Below, in pieces: positions 51,381-60,873 of a stretch of 64,000 nt of DNA. The notes under the pieces are model-generated. The model saw nothing but the letters and a program-made list of their open reading frames with translations, did not search any database and had not been told where the DNA came from. This DNA is from Deltaproteobacteria bacterium. Lineage in GTDB: Bacteria; Myxococcota_A; UBA9160; PR03. Position numbers and translations under genes: made by a program. Location: the NCBI GenBank assembly GCA_035063765.1, contig JAPSFT010000002.1, positions 62,001 to 126,000 on the forward strand. The letters run 5' to 3'. The stretch's first letter is position 1; the number at the start of each line of letters is the position of its first letter.

Positions 51381-52061
51381 ATGGCCGAAGGCCGCCAGGA
51401 CCCGGTCTTCTCCGAGCGCCCGACGGCGCGGGTGATCGGTGACGCCTGGGCGTTCGCGGCGCCGCTCGCCGTCCTCGGAGCGCTCCTCGCGTGGCTCGGA
51501 GCGCCCTGGCCGGGCGCCGCGCTCGGCGCCCTCGCGCTCTTCTGCGTCGCGTTCTTCCGCAACCCCGCGCGCCGCTTCGCAGGCGGGGCGCGCGACGTCG
51601 TGGCGCCGGCCGACGGCCGCGTGCTCGCCGTCGACGAGATCGAGGACGGCCGCGGCGCCAAGGGCCTGCGGATCGGGATCTTCCTGTCGGTCTTCGACGT
51701 GCACGTGAATCGCGCGCCCGTGGCGGGCCGGGTCGTCTCGATCGAGCGCGGCGGTACGCGCTTCCTGGCCGCCTTCGACCCGCGCGGCGAGCACGAGAAC
51801 GTGCGCCTCGCGATGGCGCTCGAGACGGACGCGGGCGAGCGCGTCGTCGTGACGCAGATCACCGGCCTCGTCGCGCGCCGGATCGTCTGTCACCCCCGGG
51901 CCGGCGAGTGGCTCGCGCGCGGGACGCGCTACGGGCTGATCCGCTTCGGCTCGCGCACCGACGTCCTGCTGCCGCCGGGCTCCTCGCCCTGCGTGCGGCG
52001 CGGCGAGCGCGTGCGGGGGGGGGCGACGCGGATCGCGCAGCTCCCGGAGCCGCGGGCGTGA
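51381..52061 (+). CDS. psd: Phosphatidylserine decarboxylase proenzyme
   Basis: A 226-residue short-type decarboxylase with an N-terminal membrane segment (WAFAAPLAVLGALLAWLG), PADGRVLAVDEIE, VFDVHVNRAPVAG and the self-cleavage site RFGSRTDV, where the Ser becomes a pyruvoyl group. It makes phosphatidylethanolamine. It overlaps pssA by 4 bp. Confidence 0.94.
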   Translation: MAEGRQDPVFSERPTARVIGDAWAFAAPLAVLGALLAWLGAPWPGAALGALALFCVAFFRNPARRFAGGARDVVAPADGRVLAVDEIEDGRGAKGLRIGIFLSVFDVHVNRAPVAGRVVSIERGGTRFLAAFDPRGEHENVRLAMALETDAGERVVVTQITGLVARRIVCHPRAGEWLARGTRYGLIRFGSRTDVLLPPGSSPCVRRGERVRGGATRIAQLPEPRA

Positions 52062-52900
52062 GCGCGTCCTGGCAGGAGCCCGACGGCGGGCACGGCCCGC
52101 TCCGGCGTCGTCGCCGCCGGCGCCGGCGGCGCGGCGAGCGCCGCCGCGGCCTCTACCTGCTCCCCCAGCTCTTCACGACCGGCAACCTGTTCTTCGGCTT
52201 CTTCTCGATGATCCAGTCGACCCAGGGCCACTTCGACCGGGCGGCGCTCGGGATCGTGCTGGCCGGCCTGTGCGACGCCCTCGACGGCCGGGTGGCGCGG
52301 CTCGCGCGCTCGACCTCGCGCTTCGGGAGCGAGTACGACTCGCTGGCCGACGTGGTCTCGTTCGGCGTCGCACCCGCCTTCCTGGCCTACATGGCGGGCG
52401 AGCTCTCCGCGCTCCAGCGCACCGGCTGGATCCTCGCCTTCCTGTTCACCGCCTGCGCCGCGCTGCGCCTCGCGCGCTTCAACGTCCAGGCCTCCCGCTA
52501 CGCGGGACGCTTCGAAGGCCTGCCGAGCCCCGCCGCGGCCGGCATGGTCGCTAGCACCCAGTGGTTCGCGTCCTTCCTGCTCGAGCAGGGCCACGACCTG
52601 TTGGTGCCGCCGCTCGTGGTCGGCTCGCTGCTCGCGGGCCTCGGGCTCCTGATGGTGAGCGCGGTGCCCTACCGCAGCTTCAAGGAGATCGACCTGCGCC
52701 ACGGCTTCCGCACGGTGGTGCTGGTGATCGTGGCGCTGGCCGTGATCCTCCAGGAGCCGTCGTTCTGGTTCTTCGCGCTCGGCGCCGCCTACGTCGCGTC
52801 GGGACCGCTCGAGTGGGCGTGGCGTGTGCTCTCCGGCCGCCGCCTCGTGGCGGCGCCGGCTCCCGCGCCGAGCGAACCGATCCAGGAGACCCGGGCATGA
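52058..52900 (+). CDS. pssA: CDP-diacylglycerol--serine O-phosphatidyltransferase
   Basis: The 280-residue membrane enzyme carries the CDP-alcohol phosphatidyltransferase motif across CDALDGRVARLARSTSRFGS and EYDSLADVVSFG, followed by several membrane spans. It makes phosphatidylserine, the substrate of psd. The N-terminus contains a run of ten arginines (LRRRRRRRRRRGERRR), perhaps promoting membrane contact. Both ends overlap neighbours by 4 bp. Confidence 0.94.
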   Translation: MSASWQEPDGGHGPLRRRRRRRRRRGERRRGLYLLPQLFTTGNLFFGFFSMIQSTQGHFDRAALGIVLAGLCDALDGRVARLARSTSRFGSEYDSLADVVSFGVAPAFLAYMAGELSALQRTGWILAFLFTACAALRLARFNVQASRYAGRFEGLPSPAAAGMVASTQWFASFLLEQGHDLLVPPLVVGSLLAGLGLLMVSAVPYRSFKEIDLRHGFRTVVLVIVALAVILQEPSFWFFALGAAYVASGPLEWAWRVLSGRRLVAAPAPAPSEPIQETRA

Positions 52901-54453
52901 GCACAGCGCCCTCCGAACAGGTCCTGCTCTTCGACACCACGCTGCGGGACGGCGAGCAGTCGCCCGGCTGCAGCATGAACCTCCAGGAGAAGCTGACCCT
53001 CGCGCGCCAGCTCGAGCGGCTCGGCGTGGACGTGATCGAGGCGGGCTTCCCGGTCGCGAGCGAGGGCGACTTCGAGGCCGTGAAGGCGATCGCGCGCGAG
53101 GTGCGCGGGCCGGTGATCTGCGGGCTCGCGCGCACCGGCCAGGCCGACGTGGAGCGCGCCGGGCGGGCCCTCGAGGGGGCGGCGCGCCCGCGCATCCACA
53201 CCTTCATCGCCACCAGCGACATCCACCTCGAGCACAAGCTGCGCATGAGCCGCGAACGCGTGCTCGAGGAGATCGATCGCGCCGTGCGCCAGGCGCGCGG
53301 CTTCACCGACGACGTCGAGTTCTCGGCCGAGGACGCGACGCGCTCGGACCAGGCCTTCCTGGTGGAGGCCTTCGGTGTCGCGATCGCGGCGGGCGCCACG
53401 ACGCTGAACGTCCCCGATACGGTCGGCTACACCACGCCCGACGAGTTCGGCGCCCTGATCCGCCACCTGCGCGCGCACGTGCCCGGAATCGCGCGCGCCC
53501 GCCTCTCGGCCCACTGCCACGACGACCTCGGGCTCTCGGTCGCGAACAGCCTGGCGGCCGTTCGGGCCGGCGCGCGCCAGGTGGAGTGCACGGTGAACGG
53601 GATCGGCGAGCGGGCAGGCAACACGGCCATGGAAGAGGTGGTGATGGCGATCCGGACCCGGCCGGAGGTCTTCGCGGGCGTGCACACCGGTGTGCGCAGC
53701 GAGGAGATCTATCCGACCAGCCGGCTGCTCGCCTCGATCATCGGGATCGGCGTCCAGCCGAACAAGGCGATCGTCGGCGCCAACGCCTTCGCGCACGAAG
53801 CCGGCATCCACCAGGACGGCGTGCTGAAGGCCGCCATCACCTACGAGATCATGACGCCGCGCTCGATCGGCCGGCCCTCGAACGAGCTGGTGCTCGGCAA
53901 GCACTCGGGCCGCCACGCCTTCCGCGAGCGCCTGGCCGAGCTCGGCTTCGGCCTCGAGGGCGAGGAGCTCGAGCGCGCCTTCAAGCGCTTCAAGGACCTG
54001 GCGGACAAGAAGAAGAGCATCTTCAACGAGGACCTCGAGGCGATCGTCGCCGACGCGGTGGTCCAGAGCGACGAGCGCTTCGCGTTCCGCCAGCTCACGG
54101 TGCTCTCGGGCAGCTTCCCGCAGCCGACCGCGACGGTCGAGCTCGCGATCGACGGGCGCCCGCGCAAGACCACCGCGAACGGCGTTGGACCCGTGGACGC
54201 GATCTTCAAGGCGGTGGCGGAGCTGACCGAGACCAAGAGCGAGCTCGTGCGCTACCAGGTGAACGCCATCACGGCCGGCCTCGACGCCCAGGGCGAGGTG
54301 GCGGTGACGCTCTCGGAGGGCGGCCGGCGCGTGATCGGCCACGGCGCGCACTACGACGTGCTGGTGGCCAGCGCCAAGGCCTACGTCCACGCGCTCAACA
54401 AGCTCGAGTGGCACAAGCAGCGGCACGCGGTCGCGGAGCCGAAGGGGGTCTAG
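52897..54453 (+). CDS. leuA: 2-isopropylmalate synthase
   Basis: The 518-residue enzyme has LLFDTTLRDGEQSPGCSMN at the start of its TIM barrel, the metal-binding LSAHCHDDLGLSVANSLAAV, and a C-terminal LeuA regulatory domain (about residues 400-510) that binds leucine for feedback inhibition. It condenses acetyl-CoA and 2-oxoisovalerate. ATGA overlap with pssA; 3 bp to leuB. Confidence 0.96.
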   Translation: MSTAPSEQVLLFDTTLRDGEQSPGCSMNLQEKLTLARQLERLGVDVIEAGFPVASEGDFEAVKAIAREVRGPVICGLARTGQADVERAGRALEGAARPRIHTFIATSDIHLEHKLRMSRERVLEEIDRAVRQARGFTDDVEFSAEDATRSDQAFLVEAFGVAIAAGATTLNVPDTVGYTTPDEFGALIRHLRAHVPGIARARLSAHCHDDLGLSVANSLAAVRAGARQVECTVNGIGERAGNTAMEEVVMAIRTRPEVFAGVHTGVRSEEIYPTSRLLASIIGIGVQPNKAIVGANAFAHEAGIHQDGVLKAAITYEIMTPRSIGRPSNELVLGKHSGRHAFRERLAELGFGLEGEELERAFKRFKDLADKKKSIFNEDLEAIVADAVVQSDERFAFRQLTVLSGSFPQPTATVELAIDGRPRKTTANGVGPVDAIFKAVAELTETKSELVRYQVNAITAGLDAQGEVAVTLSEGGRRVIGHGAHYDVLVASAKAYVHALNKLEWHKQRHAVAEPKGV

Positions 54454-54456
54454 CGC

Positions 54457-55554
54457 GTGAACGCTCGGATCGTGGTGCTGGCCGGCGACGGGATCGGCCC
54501 CGAGGTGACGCGCGAGGCGCGCCGCGTGCTCGAGGCGGTGGCGCCGCGCCACGGGCTCGCGCTCGAGTTCGTCGAGGAGGCGATCGGGGGGGCCTCGATC
54601 GACGCGCACGGCACGCCGCTGCGCGACCAGGTGGTGGCGCTCGCGGAGAAGAGCCGGGCGGTGCTGCTGGGTGCCGTCGGCGGCCCGCAGTGGGACGCGC
54701 TCCCGGTCGACGTGCGCCCCGAGAAGGGGCTGCTGCGGATCCGCAAGGCGCTCGGTCTCTACGCGAACCTGCGGCCGGCGAGCGTCTTCCCGGCGCTGGT
54801 CGAGGCGTCGACGCTGCGCCCGGAGATCGTCACGGGCATCGACCTCCTGGTGGTGCGCGAGCTGACCGGCGGGCTCTACTTCGGCGAGCCGCGCGGGCCC
54901 GGCCGGACGACCGGCGGGCGCCGCGAGGCGCGCAACACGATGGTCTACGACGAGGACGAGATCGCCCGCATCACCCGCGTCGCCTTCGAGTCCGCGCGCC
55001 GGCGCCGCAAGCACGTGACCCACGTGCACAAGGCCAACGTGCTCGAGACCTCGCAGCTCTGGGTGCAGGTGGTCGAGGAGGTGGCGAAGGGCTTCCCGGA
55101 GGTGACGCTCGCGCACCAGCTCGTCGACTCGTGCGCGATGCTGCTCGTGCGCGATCCCGGCCGCTTCGACGTGATCGTCACCGAGAACCTCTTCGGCGAC
55201 ATCCTCTCCGACGAGGCCGCCCAGATCACGGGCTCGCTCGGGATGCTGCCCTCGGCGAGCCTCGGTGACGGCGGGATCGGACTCTACGAGCCGGTGCACG
55301 GCTCGGCGCCGGACATCGCCGGCCAGGACCTCGCGAACCCGCTGGCGGCGATCCTGTCGGCCGCGATGCTGCTCGAGCACTCGCTCGAAGCGCCGGCCGC
55401 CGCCGCCGAGGTTCGCGAGGCGGTGACGGCGGTGCTCGCGGCCGGGCACCGCACGCCGGACCTGCTCCTGCCCGGCGAGCGCCGCGCGACCGTCGGCTGC
55501 CGCGCGATGGGGGATCTCGTGGTCGCCCGGCTCGGCGCCCGGGCCCCGGGTTGA
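54457..55554 (+). CDS. leuB: 3-isopropylmalate dehydrogenase
   Basis: The 365-residue NAD-dependent decarboxylating dehydrogenase has VLAGDGIGPEV, VRELTGGLYFGEPRG, ENLFGDILSDEAAQITGSLG and YEPVHGSAPDIAGQDLANP. It starts with GTG 3 bp after leuA and its stop overlaps the next start (TTGA). Confidence 0.96.
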   Translation: MNARIVVLAGDGIGPEVTREARRVLEAVAPRHGLALEFVEEAIGGASIDAHGTPLRDQVVALAEKSRAVLLGAVGGPQWDALPVDVRPEKGLLRIRKALGLYANLRPASVFPALVEASTLRPEIVTGIDLLVVRELTGGLYFGEPRGPGRTTGGRREARNTMVYDEDEIARITRVAFESARRRRKHVTHVHKANVLETSQLWVQVVEEVAKGFPEVTLAHQLVDSCAMLLVRDPGRFDVIVTENLFGDILSDEAAQITGSLGMLPSASLGDGGIGLYEPVHGSAPDIAGQDLANPLAAILSAAMLLEHSLEAPAAAAEVREAVTAVLAAGHRTPDLLLPGERRATVGCRAMGDLVVARLGARAPG

Positions 55555-56552
55555 CGACCCGCGCGCTGCGCGTCGCGGTGGTCGGCGTCACGGGCGCGCT
55601 CGGCGGCGAGGTGCTGGCCGCCCTCGACGCCGCCGGGTTCCCGGTCGCGACGCTGGTGCCGATCGCCACCGACCGCTCGCTCGGGGCCGAGGTCGAGCTC
55701 CGCGGCATCACCGCACCGGTCCTGACCGATGCCGCCGTCCTGGACGGTGCCGACGTCGTGTTCCTGTGTACGCCGCCGGAGGCCGCGCTCGACTGGATCG
55801 CCGAGGCGGTGCGCCGGCGCGTGCTCGCGATCGACCTCTCCGGCGCCCTGCATGCGAGCGAGGAGCTCGCGGCGCACCCCGAGCTGGGAGCGCTGCTCGC
55901 CGCGCCGGAGGCGCCGCTCGTGGCGCCGCCGCCCGGCCTCGCGCTCGCCTGGCTGCGGGTGCTGGCGCCGCTCGCCGAAGGGCTCGGCGGGGTGCGGCGC
56001 GTGGTGGGGACGGCGCTGCTCTCGGCGTCGGGCTCGGGCCGCGCCGGCGTCGACGCGCTCCACGGCGAGACGATCGCGCTCCTCGCCCAGTCCGGCGACG
56101 AGGACGAGCCGCCCGCCCTCGACCACCCGATCGCCTTCGACGCGCTGCCCTGGGCCGGTGCGATCGGCGACGACGGCGCGAGCGCGGCCGAGCGCGCGCT
56201 CGCGGCCTCGCTCCGGCGCGGGCTCGGCGCGGAGGCCGCCGTGGCGGTCACCGTCGTGCGCGTGCCGACCTTCTGCGGCGACGCCGCGAGCCTCGCCGTC
56301 GAGCTCGGCGCGCCGGCCGAGCCCGCGCGCGTGCGCGAGCTCCTGCGCAAGGCGCCGGACGTCGAGCTGGTCGACGACCCGCGCGGACCGACGACGCGCG
56401 CGGCGGCCGGCGGGGACCGCGTGCTGGTCGGCCGCGTGCGGCGGGATCCCTCGAGGGCGGGCGGGGTGCTGCTCTGGCTCGCCGCCGACTCGGCCCGGCT
56501 CGCGGCCGCCGACGCGGTGCGCATCGCGCTCGGCCGTCTCGGGCTTCCCTGA
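55551..56552 (+). CDS. Aspartate-semialdehyde dehydrogenase-like protein lacking the catalytic Cys (USG-1-like)
   Basis: The 333-residue protein has the Rossmann start VAVVGVTGALGGEVLAALDA and the general layout of Asd (FLCTPPEAALDWIAEA, LSGALHAS, FCGDAASLAVELG). Where active Asd has a cysteine in an NPNC-type motif, this one reads VAPPPGLALAWL, so it is probably not a working dehydrogenase. E. coli usg is a comparable paralogue near truA, and here too truA follows. Role unknown. TTG start overlaps leuB. Confidence 0.8.
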   Translation: MTTRALRVAVVGVTGALGGEVLAALDAAGFPVATLVPIATDRSLGAEVELRGITAPVLTDAAVLDGADVVFLCTPPEAALDWIAEAVRRRVLAIDLSGALHASEELAAHPELGALLAAPEAPLVAPPPGLALAWLRVLAPLAEGLGGVRRVVGTALLSASGSGRAGVDALHGETIALLAQSGDEDEPPALDHPIAFDALPWAGAIGDDGASAAERALAASLRRGLGAEAAVAVTVVRVPTFCGDAASLAVELGAPAEPARVRELLRKAPDVELVDDPRGPTTRAAAGGDRVLVGRVRRDPSRAGGVLLWLAADSARLAAADAVRIALGRLGLP

Positions 56553-56566
56553 GTCGACGCGATCCC

Positions 56567-57376
56567 GTGGCGGGCGCGGGCGTGCTCTGCGAGCTCCCGA
56601 ACTGGCGGATCGTCGTCGAGTACGACGGCACCGGCTTCGCGGGCTGGCAGCGCCAGGGCGGCGGCGCGCGCACGGTGCAGGGAGTCCTCGAGGAGGAGCT
56701 CGCGAAGCTCGCCGAGGGCCGCGTCGGCGTGATCGGCGCCGGGCGGACGGATGCCGGCGTGCACGCGGCAGGCCAGGTGGCAAACGCGCGCGCGGCCACC
56801 CGGCTCGCGGCGAAGGATCTCCTGCGCGCGTGGAACGCCCGGCTTCCGCGCGACGTCGCGATCCGCGCGCTCGCGCCCGCGCCCGCCGACTACCACGCGC
56901 GTCGCGCCGCCCGCAGCAAGCTCTACGCGTACCGGCTCTGGACGGGCGCCGAGCGCTCGCCGCTGCGCGAGCGCACGAGCCTCCGCCGCCGCCCCCCGCT
57001 CGACCTCGAGGCCTTGCGGGCCGCCTCGCGCGCCCTCGTCGGCACCCACGACTTCGCGAGCTTCTGCGCGGCCGGCGGTGACGCGCACGGGACGGTGCGC
57101 ACGCTCACGCGCGCCGAGTGGCTCGGCGCCGTCGGGGCGGAGCTGCGCTTCGAGGTCGAGGGCCCGGGCTTCCTGCGCCACATGGTCCGCAACCTGGTCG
57201 GAAGCCTGCTCGAGGTGGGGAGCGGGCGGCGCCCCCCGAGCTGGATCGGGGAGCTTCTCCACGCCCGCGCGCGCTCCGCGGCCGGCCCCACGGCGCCCGC
57301 GCACGGCCTCGTCCTGGTGCGGGTGGACGACGGATTCCCTGTGGGAATCCAGGAGCTTGAGGCGTCTTCGGGTTGA
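56567..57376 (+). CDS. truA: tRNA pseudouridine synthase A
   Basis: The 269-residue enzyme has VVEYDGTGFAGWQRQGGG, the catalytic Asp in GAGRTDAGVHA, and FLRHMVRNLVGSLLEVGSG. It makes pseudouridine at positions 38-40 of the tRNA anticodon arm. GTG 56567 is used (14 bp after the Asd-like gene); GTG 56582 is an alternative. Confidence 0.94.
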   Translation: MAGAGVLCELPNWRIVVEYDGTGFAGWQRQGGGARTVQGVLEEELAKLAEGRVGVIGAGRTDAGVHAAGQVANARAATRLAAKDLLRAWNARLPRDVAIRALAPAPADYHARRAARSKLYAYRLWTGAERSPLRERTSLRRRPPLDLEALRAASRALVGTHDFASFCAAGGDAHGTVRTLTRAEWLGAVGAELRFEVEGPGFLRHMVRNLVGSLLEVGSGRRPPSWIGELLHARARSAAGPTAPAHGLVLVRVDDGFPVGIQELEASSG

Positions 57377-57401
57377 CGCCCCCTGGGCACTCGGTTATCT
57401 A
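57373..57401 (+). promoter_or_regulatory. Predicted promoter of rplM-rpsI
   Basis: TTGACG at 57373 and TATCTA at 57396 with a 17-bp spacer, ending 23 bp before the rplM start. The -35 box overlaps the truA stop codon. Confidence 0.5.
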
Positions 57402-57424
57402 CCGCCGACTTCCAGGAGCCCCGG

Positions 57425-57880
57425 ATGCCCGCCGCCCGCCCGCCGCGCCCGACGCGGTCGATCAAGCCGTCCGAAGTGACCCCGCGCTGGTGGGTCGTGG
57501 ACGCCGCCGATCAGACCCTCGGGCGGCTCTCGACGCGGATCGCGTCGCTGCTGCGCGGCAAGCACCGCGTGCTCTTCACGCCGCACGCCGACAACGGCGA
57601 CTTCGTCGTGGTGGTGAACGCCGCAAAGGTGAAGCTGACCGGGCGCAAGCGCGAGCAGAAGGTCTACTACCGCCACACGGGCTACGTCGGCCACCTGAAG
57701 TCGCGCACCGCGGACCAGGTCCTGCGCGGTGCGCACCCCGAGCGCGTGGTCGAGGAGGCGGTACGCGGCATGCTCCCGCACAACGCGCTCGGCCGGAAGC
57801 TCTACCGGAAGCTCAAGGTCTACGCGGGCCCCGAGCATCCCCACGCCGCACAGAAGCCGGAGGTCCTGAGCGTTGGCTGA
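57425..57880 (+). CDS. rplM: 50S ribosomal protein L13
   Basis: The 151-residue protein shows [37 protein letters not shown] and [20 protein letters not shown], the L13 signature. It overlaps rpsI by 8 bp, the usual rplM-rpsI operon. Confidence 0.97.
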   Translation: MPAARPPRPTRSIKPSEVTPRWWVVDAADQTLGRLSTRIASLLRGKHRVLFTPHADNGDFVVVVNAAKVKLTGRKREQKVYYRHTGYVGHLKSRTADQVLRGAHPERVVEEAVRGMLPHNALGRKLYRKLKVYAGPEHPHAAQKPEVLSVG

Positions 57881-58271
57881 ACTCGCCCTCGCCAAGCCGG
57901 CCACGGGCAAGCGCAAGATGGCCGTGGCGCGCGTCCGCATGAAGCCCGGAACGGGCACGATCCTGGTCAACGGCCGCACGCTCGACGACTACTTCGGGCG
58001 CGAGGTGCTGCGCACGGTCGTGAAGCAGCCGCTCGACCTCGTGAACCAGGCGACGCGCTGGGACGTGGCCGCGAGCGTGCACGGCGGCGGCCCCACCGGC
58101 CAGGCCGGCGCGCTGCGCCACGGCATCGCCCGCGCGCTGATCCGGATCGACGAGTCGCTCCGCCCGCAGATCAAGCGCGGCGGCTTCCTCACGCGCGACG
58201 CGCGCAAGAAGGAACGCAAGAAGTACGGCCAGCGCGGCGCCCGGGCGCGCTTCCAGTTCTCGAAGCGCTGA
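57873..58271 (+). CDS. rpsI: 30S ribosomal protein S9
   Basis: The 132-residue protein starts with TTG inside rplM. It has [38 protein letters not shown] and the basic tail ending RARFQFSKR that reaches the P-site tRNA. A strong hairpin follows. Confidence 0.97.
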   Translation: MAELALAKPATGKRKMAVARVRMKPGTGTILVNGRTLDDYFGREVLRTVVKQPLDLVNQATRWDVAASVHGGGPTGQAGALRHGIARALIRIDESLRPQIKRGGFLTRDARKKERKKYGQRGARARFQFSKR

Positions 58272-58297
58272 TCGACCCGGCGCGGTCCGACTCGCTC

Positions 58298-58327
58298 CGA
58301 ACGGGAGGCCCGGCGGCCTCCCGTTCG
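58298..58327 (+). terminator. Terminator-like hairpin after rpsI
   Basis: CGAACGGGAGGCC and GGCCTCCCGTTCG pair perfectly over 13 bp around a CGGC loop, 26 bp after the rpsI stop. There is only a weak T-containing tail. Confidence 0.7.
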
Positions 58328-58355
58328 TGCGTTCGGCCGCCGATCGGGAGCCGAT

Positions 58356-58385
58356 TTGACAGGCGGGGAGGCCCGGCGGTACAAC
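58356..58385 (+). promoter_or_regulatory. Predicted promoter of the NUDIX-pyrG region
   Basis: Consensus TTGACA at 58356 and TACAAC at 58380 with an 18-bp spacer, just past the rpsI terminator. The leader to the first gene is about 100 nt. Confidence 0.6.
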
Positions 58386-58488
58386 CTGGGCCGTCCGCAT
58401 CCCCCGTTCCCGTTCTCTCCATTCCAGCCACGCGCCCTCCTCCGGGGCGCCCGCACGCCCCGAGCGTCGCTCGGTGAGGGGAAGGGCG

Positions 58489-58956
58489 GTGACGCGCTAC
58501 CACGCCAGCCACCCGACGGAGATCCGGCTCTCGGTGTCGGCGGTGGTCTGGCGCAGCGAGCGCAGCGGCGGGCGCAGCCTCCTGCTCATGCAGCGCAGCG
58601 ACAACGGCCACTGGGGCCTCCCGGGGGGATACGTCGAGCGGGGGGAGTCCGTCTCGGCGGCGGCCGCGCGGGAGGTCTTCGAGGAGACCGGCGTGCGCGT
58701 TGCGCTCGGGCGCCTCGTCGGGGTCTACTCGGATCCGGGCTCGATGGTGATCGAGTACGCGGCAGGCCGGCGCGTGCACGCGGTGAACCTCTGCTTCGAG
58801 GCGACCGCCGTCGGGCAGGGCGCGCCGACTACGCCGGACGAGGCACTCGCCAGCGGCTACTTTGCCCTCGACGCGCTGCCCGAGCCGCTCGTCCCGATCC
58901 ACCGGGTGCGCATCGAGGACGCTGCCGCCGGCCAGTTGGAGGCCTTGGTCCGATGA
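58489..58956 (+). CDS. NUDIX hydrolase
   Basis: The 155-residue protein contains a full NUDIX box ([20 protein letters not shown] then ETGV) for metal-dependent hydrolysis of nucleoside diphosphate derivatives. The flanks, [14 protein letters not shown] and HAVNLCFEA, fit the ADP-ribose/NTP-type branch, but the substrate is not determined. GTG 58489 is chosen; GTG 58474 is an alternative. It precedes pyrG by 37 bp. Confidence 0.87.
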   Translation: MTRYHASHPTEIRLSVSAVVWRSERSGGRSLLLMQRSDNGHWGLPGGYVERGESVSAAAAREVFEETGVRVALGRLVGVYSDPGSMVIEYAAGRRVHAVNLCFEATAVGQGAPTTPDEALASGYFALDALPEPLVPIHRVRIEDAAAGQLEALVR

Positions 58957-58993
58957 CCGCTCCGGAGACGCACTCGGATCCGAGCAGGGGGGG

Positions 58994-60616
58994 ATGATGG
59001 CCGCTGGTCCGGGCCGCGCGACGAAGTTCATCTTCGTGACCGGCGGCGTGCTCTCGTCGCTCGGCAAGGGGCTCGCCTCGGCGTCGATCGGGGCGCTGCT
59101 CGAGGCCCGCGGCCTGCGCGTCTCCTTCCTCAAGCTCGACCCCTACCTGAACGTCGACCCCGGGACCATGAACCCGTTCCAGCACGGCGAGGTCTACGTC
59201 ACCGAGGACGGCGCCGAGACCGACCTCGACCTCGGCCACTACGAGCGCTTCACCCGCGCGACGATGGGCCGGATCAACAACGTGACCGCCGGCAAGGTCT
59301 ACGAGACGGTCATCACCAAGGAGCGCCACGGCGAGTACCTGGGCGGCACCGTGCAGGTGATCCCGCACGTCACGGACGAGATCAAGCGCCGGATCCACCA
59401 GGCCGCCGAGGGCGGCGTCGACCTGCTGCTGGTCGAGGTGGGCGGCACCGTCGGCGACATCGAGTCGCTGCCCTTCCTGGAGGCGATCCGCCAGTTCCGC
59501 GCCGACGTCGGGCGCGAGAACGTGCTCTATGCCCACGTCGCGCTCGTGCCCTACGTGGCCGCCGCCGGCGAGCTCAAGACCAAGCCCGTCCAGCACTCGG
59601 TGAAGGAGCTCCGCGCGGTCGGCATCTCGCCCGACGTGATCCTGTGCCGCACCGACCGCTTCCTGCCGCGCTCGGTGAAGGAGAAGATCGCGCTCTTCTG
59701 CAACGTGGACGGCGATGCCGTCATCACCGCCAAGGACGTCGAGTCGATCTACGAGGTGCCGCTCGTCCTGCACGACGAGGGCCTCGACGAGAAGATCGTG
59801 AAGCTCCTCAACATCTGGACCGCGCGGCCGGCGCTCGAGAAGTGGCAGGACCTGATGGAGCGGATCCGCCATCCCGAGCGGACGATCACGATCGCGATGG
59901 TCGGCAAGTACGTGGACCTGACCGAGTCCTACAAGAGCCTGAACGAAGCGCTCCACCACGCGGGCTTCGCGCACCGCAGCCGGGTCGTGATCGAGTACAT
60001 CGACTCCGAGAAGCTCGCCGATCCGGCGCAGCTCGCCCCCGTCGACGGGATCCTGGTGCCGCACGGCTTCGGCTCGCGCGGCGTCGAGGGCAAGATCGTG
60101 GCGGTGCGCTACGCGCGCGAGCACGCCGTCCCGTACTTCGGGATCTGCTTCGGGCTGCAGATGGCGGTGATCGAGTACGCGCGCCACGTCGCCGGCCTGG
60201 CGGGCGCCAACTCGACCGAGGTGGACCCCGAGACGCCGTATCCCGTGATCGACTTCCTCCCCGAGCAGCGCGGTCTCAGCGAGAAGGGCGCCACCATGCG
60301 GCTCGGCGCCTGGCCCTGCGTGCTGCGCAAGGGCAGCAAGGCCTTCGCGGCCTACGGCCAGGAGAAGATCCGCGAGCGCCACCGCCACCGCTACGAGGTG
60401 AACCCCGAGCTGCGCGACCAGCTCTCGCGCGCCGGCCTCGTCTTCTCGGGGCTGTCGCCCGACGGGCGCCTCGTCGAGGTGGTCGAGCTCGCGGACCACC
60501 CCTGGTTCGTGGCCTGCCAGTACCACCCCGAGTTCCAGTCGCGCCCCTTCGCGCCCCATCCGCTCTTCGCCGCCTTCGTGCAGGCGGCGATCGCGCACCA
60601 GGGCGCGCGCCGCTAG
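58994..60616 (+). CDS. pyrG: CTP synthase
   Basis: The 540-residue enzyme has an N-terminal synthetase domain ([40 protein letters not shown]) and a C-terminal class I glutamine amidotransferase domain with nucleophile Cys in [12 protein letters not shown] and the His-Glu pair in [11 protein letters not shown]. It converts UTP to CTP. ATG 58994 and 58997 are both possible starts. Confidence 0.97.
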   Translation: MMAAGPGRATKFIFVTGGVLSSLGKGLASASIGALLEARGLRVSFLKLDPYLNVDPGTMNPFQHGEVYVTEDGAETDLDLGHYERFTRATMGRINNVTAGKVYETVITKERHGEYLGGTVQVIPHVTDEIKRRIHQAAEGGVDLLLVEVGGTVGDIESLPFLEAIRQFRADVGRENVLYAHVALVPYVAAAGELKTKPVQHSVKELRAVGISPDVILCRTDRFLPRSVKEKIALFCNVDGDAVITAKDVESIYEVPLVLHDEGLDEKIVKLLNIWTARPALEKWQDLMERIRHPERTITIAMVGKYVDLTESYKSLNEALHHAGFAHRSRVVIEYIDSEKLADPAQLAPVDGILVPHGFGSRGVEGKIVAVRYAREHAVPYFGICFGLQMAVIEYARHVAGLAGANSTEVDPETPYPVIDFLPEQRGLSEKGATMRLGAWPCVLRKGSKAFAAYGQEKIRERHRHRYEVNPELRDQLSRAGLVFSGLSPDGRLVEVVELADHPWFVACQYHPEFQSRPFAPHPLFAAFVQAAIAHQGARR

Positions 60617-60617
60617 C

Positions 60618-60646
60618 TTGCGGCCACAGGGGCCTTTCCCTATTCG
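60618..60646 (+). promoter_or_regulatory. Predicted promoter of tRNA-Val (CAC)
   Basis: TTGCGG at 60618 and TATTCG at 60641 with a 17-bp spacer, 24 bp before the tRNA. Confidence 0.45.
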
Positions 60647-60670
60647 TCGGGGTCTCTCGAAGGGAGTCGC

Positions 60671-60746
60671 GGGGCGTTAGCTCAGCTGGAAGAGCGCCGT
60701 GTTCACACCGCGGAGGTCACTGGTTCGAGCCCAGTACGCCCCACCA
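60671..60746 (+). tRNA. tRNA-Val (CAC)
   Basis: The 76-nt cloverleaf has acceptor stem GGGGCGT/ACGCCCC, anticodon stem CCGTG/CGCGG (one T-G pair), loop TTCACAC with anticodon CAC, and encoded CCA. Confidence 0.95.
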
Positions 60747-60796
60747 TCCTTCGAACGAGCGAAGCCGTCCGGCCGCCGGAGCGGCTTCGACGGATC

Positions 60797-60873
60797 GGCC
60801 CAGTAGCTCAGTTGGATAGAGCGCTTGCCTCCGGAGCAAGAGGTCGCAGGTTCGAATCCTGCCTGGGTCACCA
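60797..60873 (+). tRNA. tRNA-Arg (CCG)
   Basis: The 77-nt cloverleaf has acceptor stem GGCCCAG/CTGGGTC (one G-U pair), anticodon stem CTTGC/GCAAG, loop CTCCGGA with anticodon CCG, and encoded CCA. The convergent gene's stop codon overlaps its 3' end. Confidence 0.96.
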
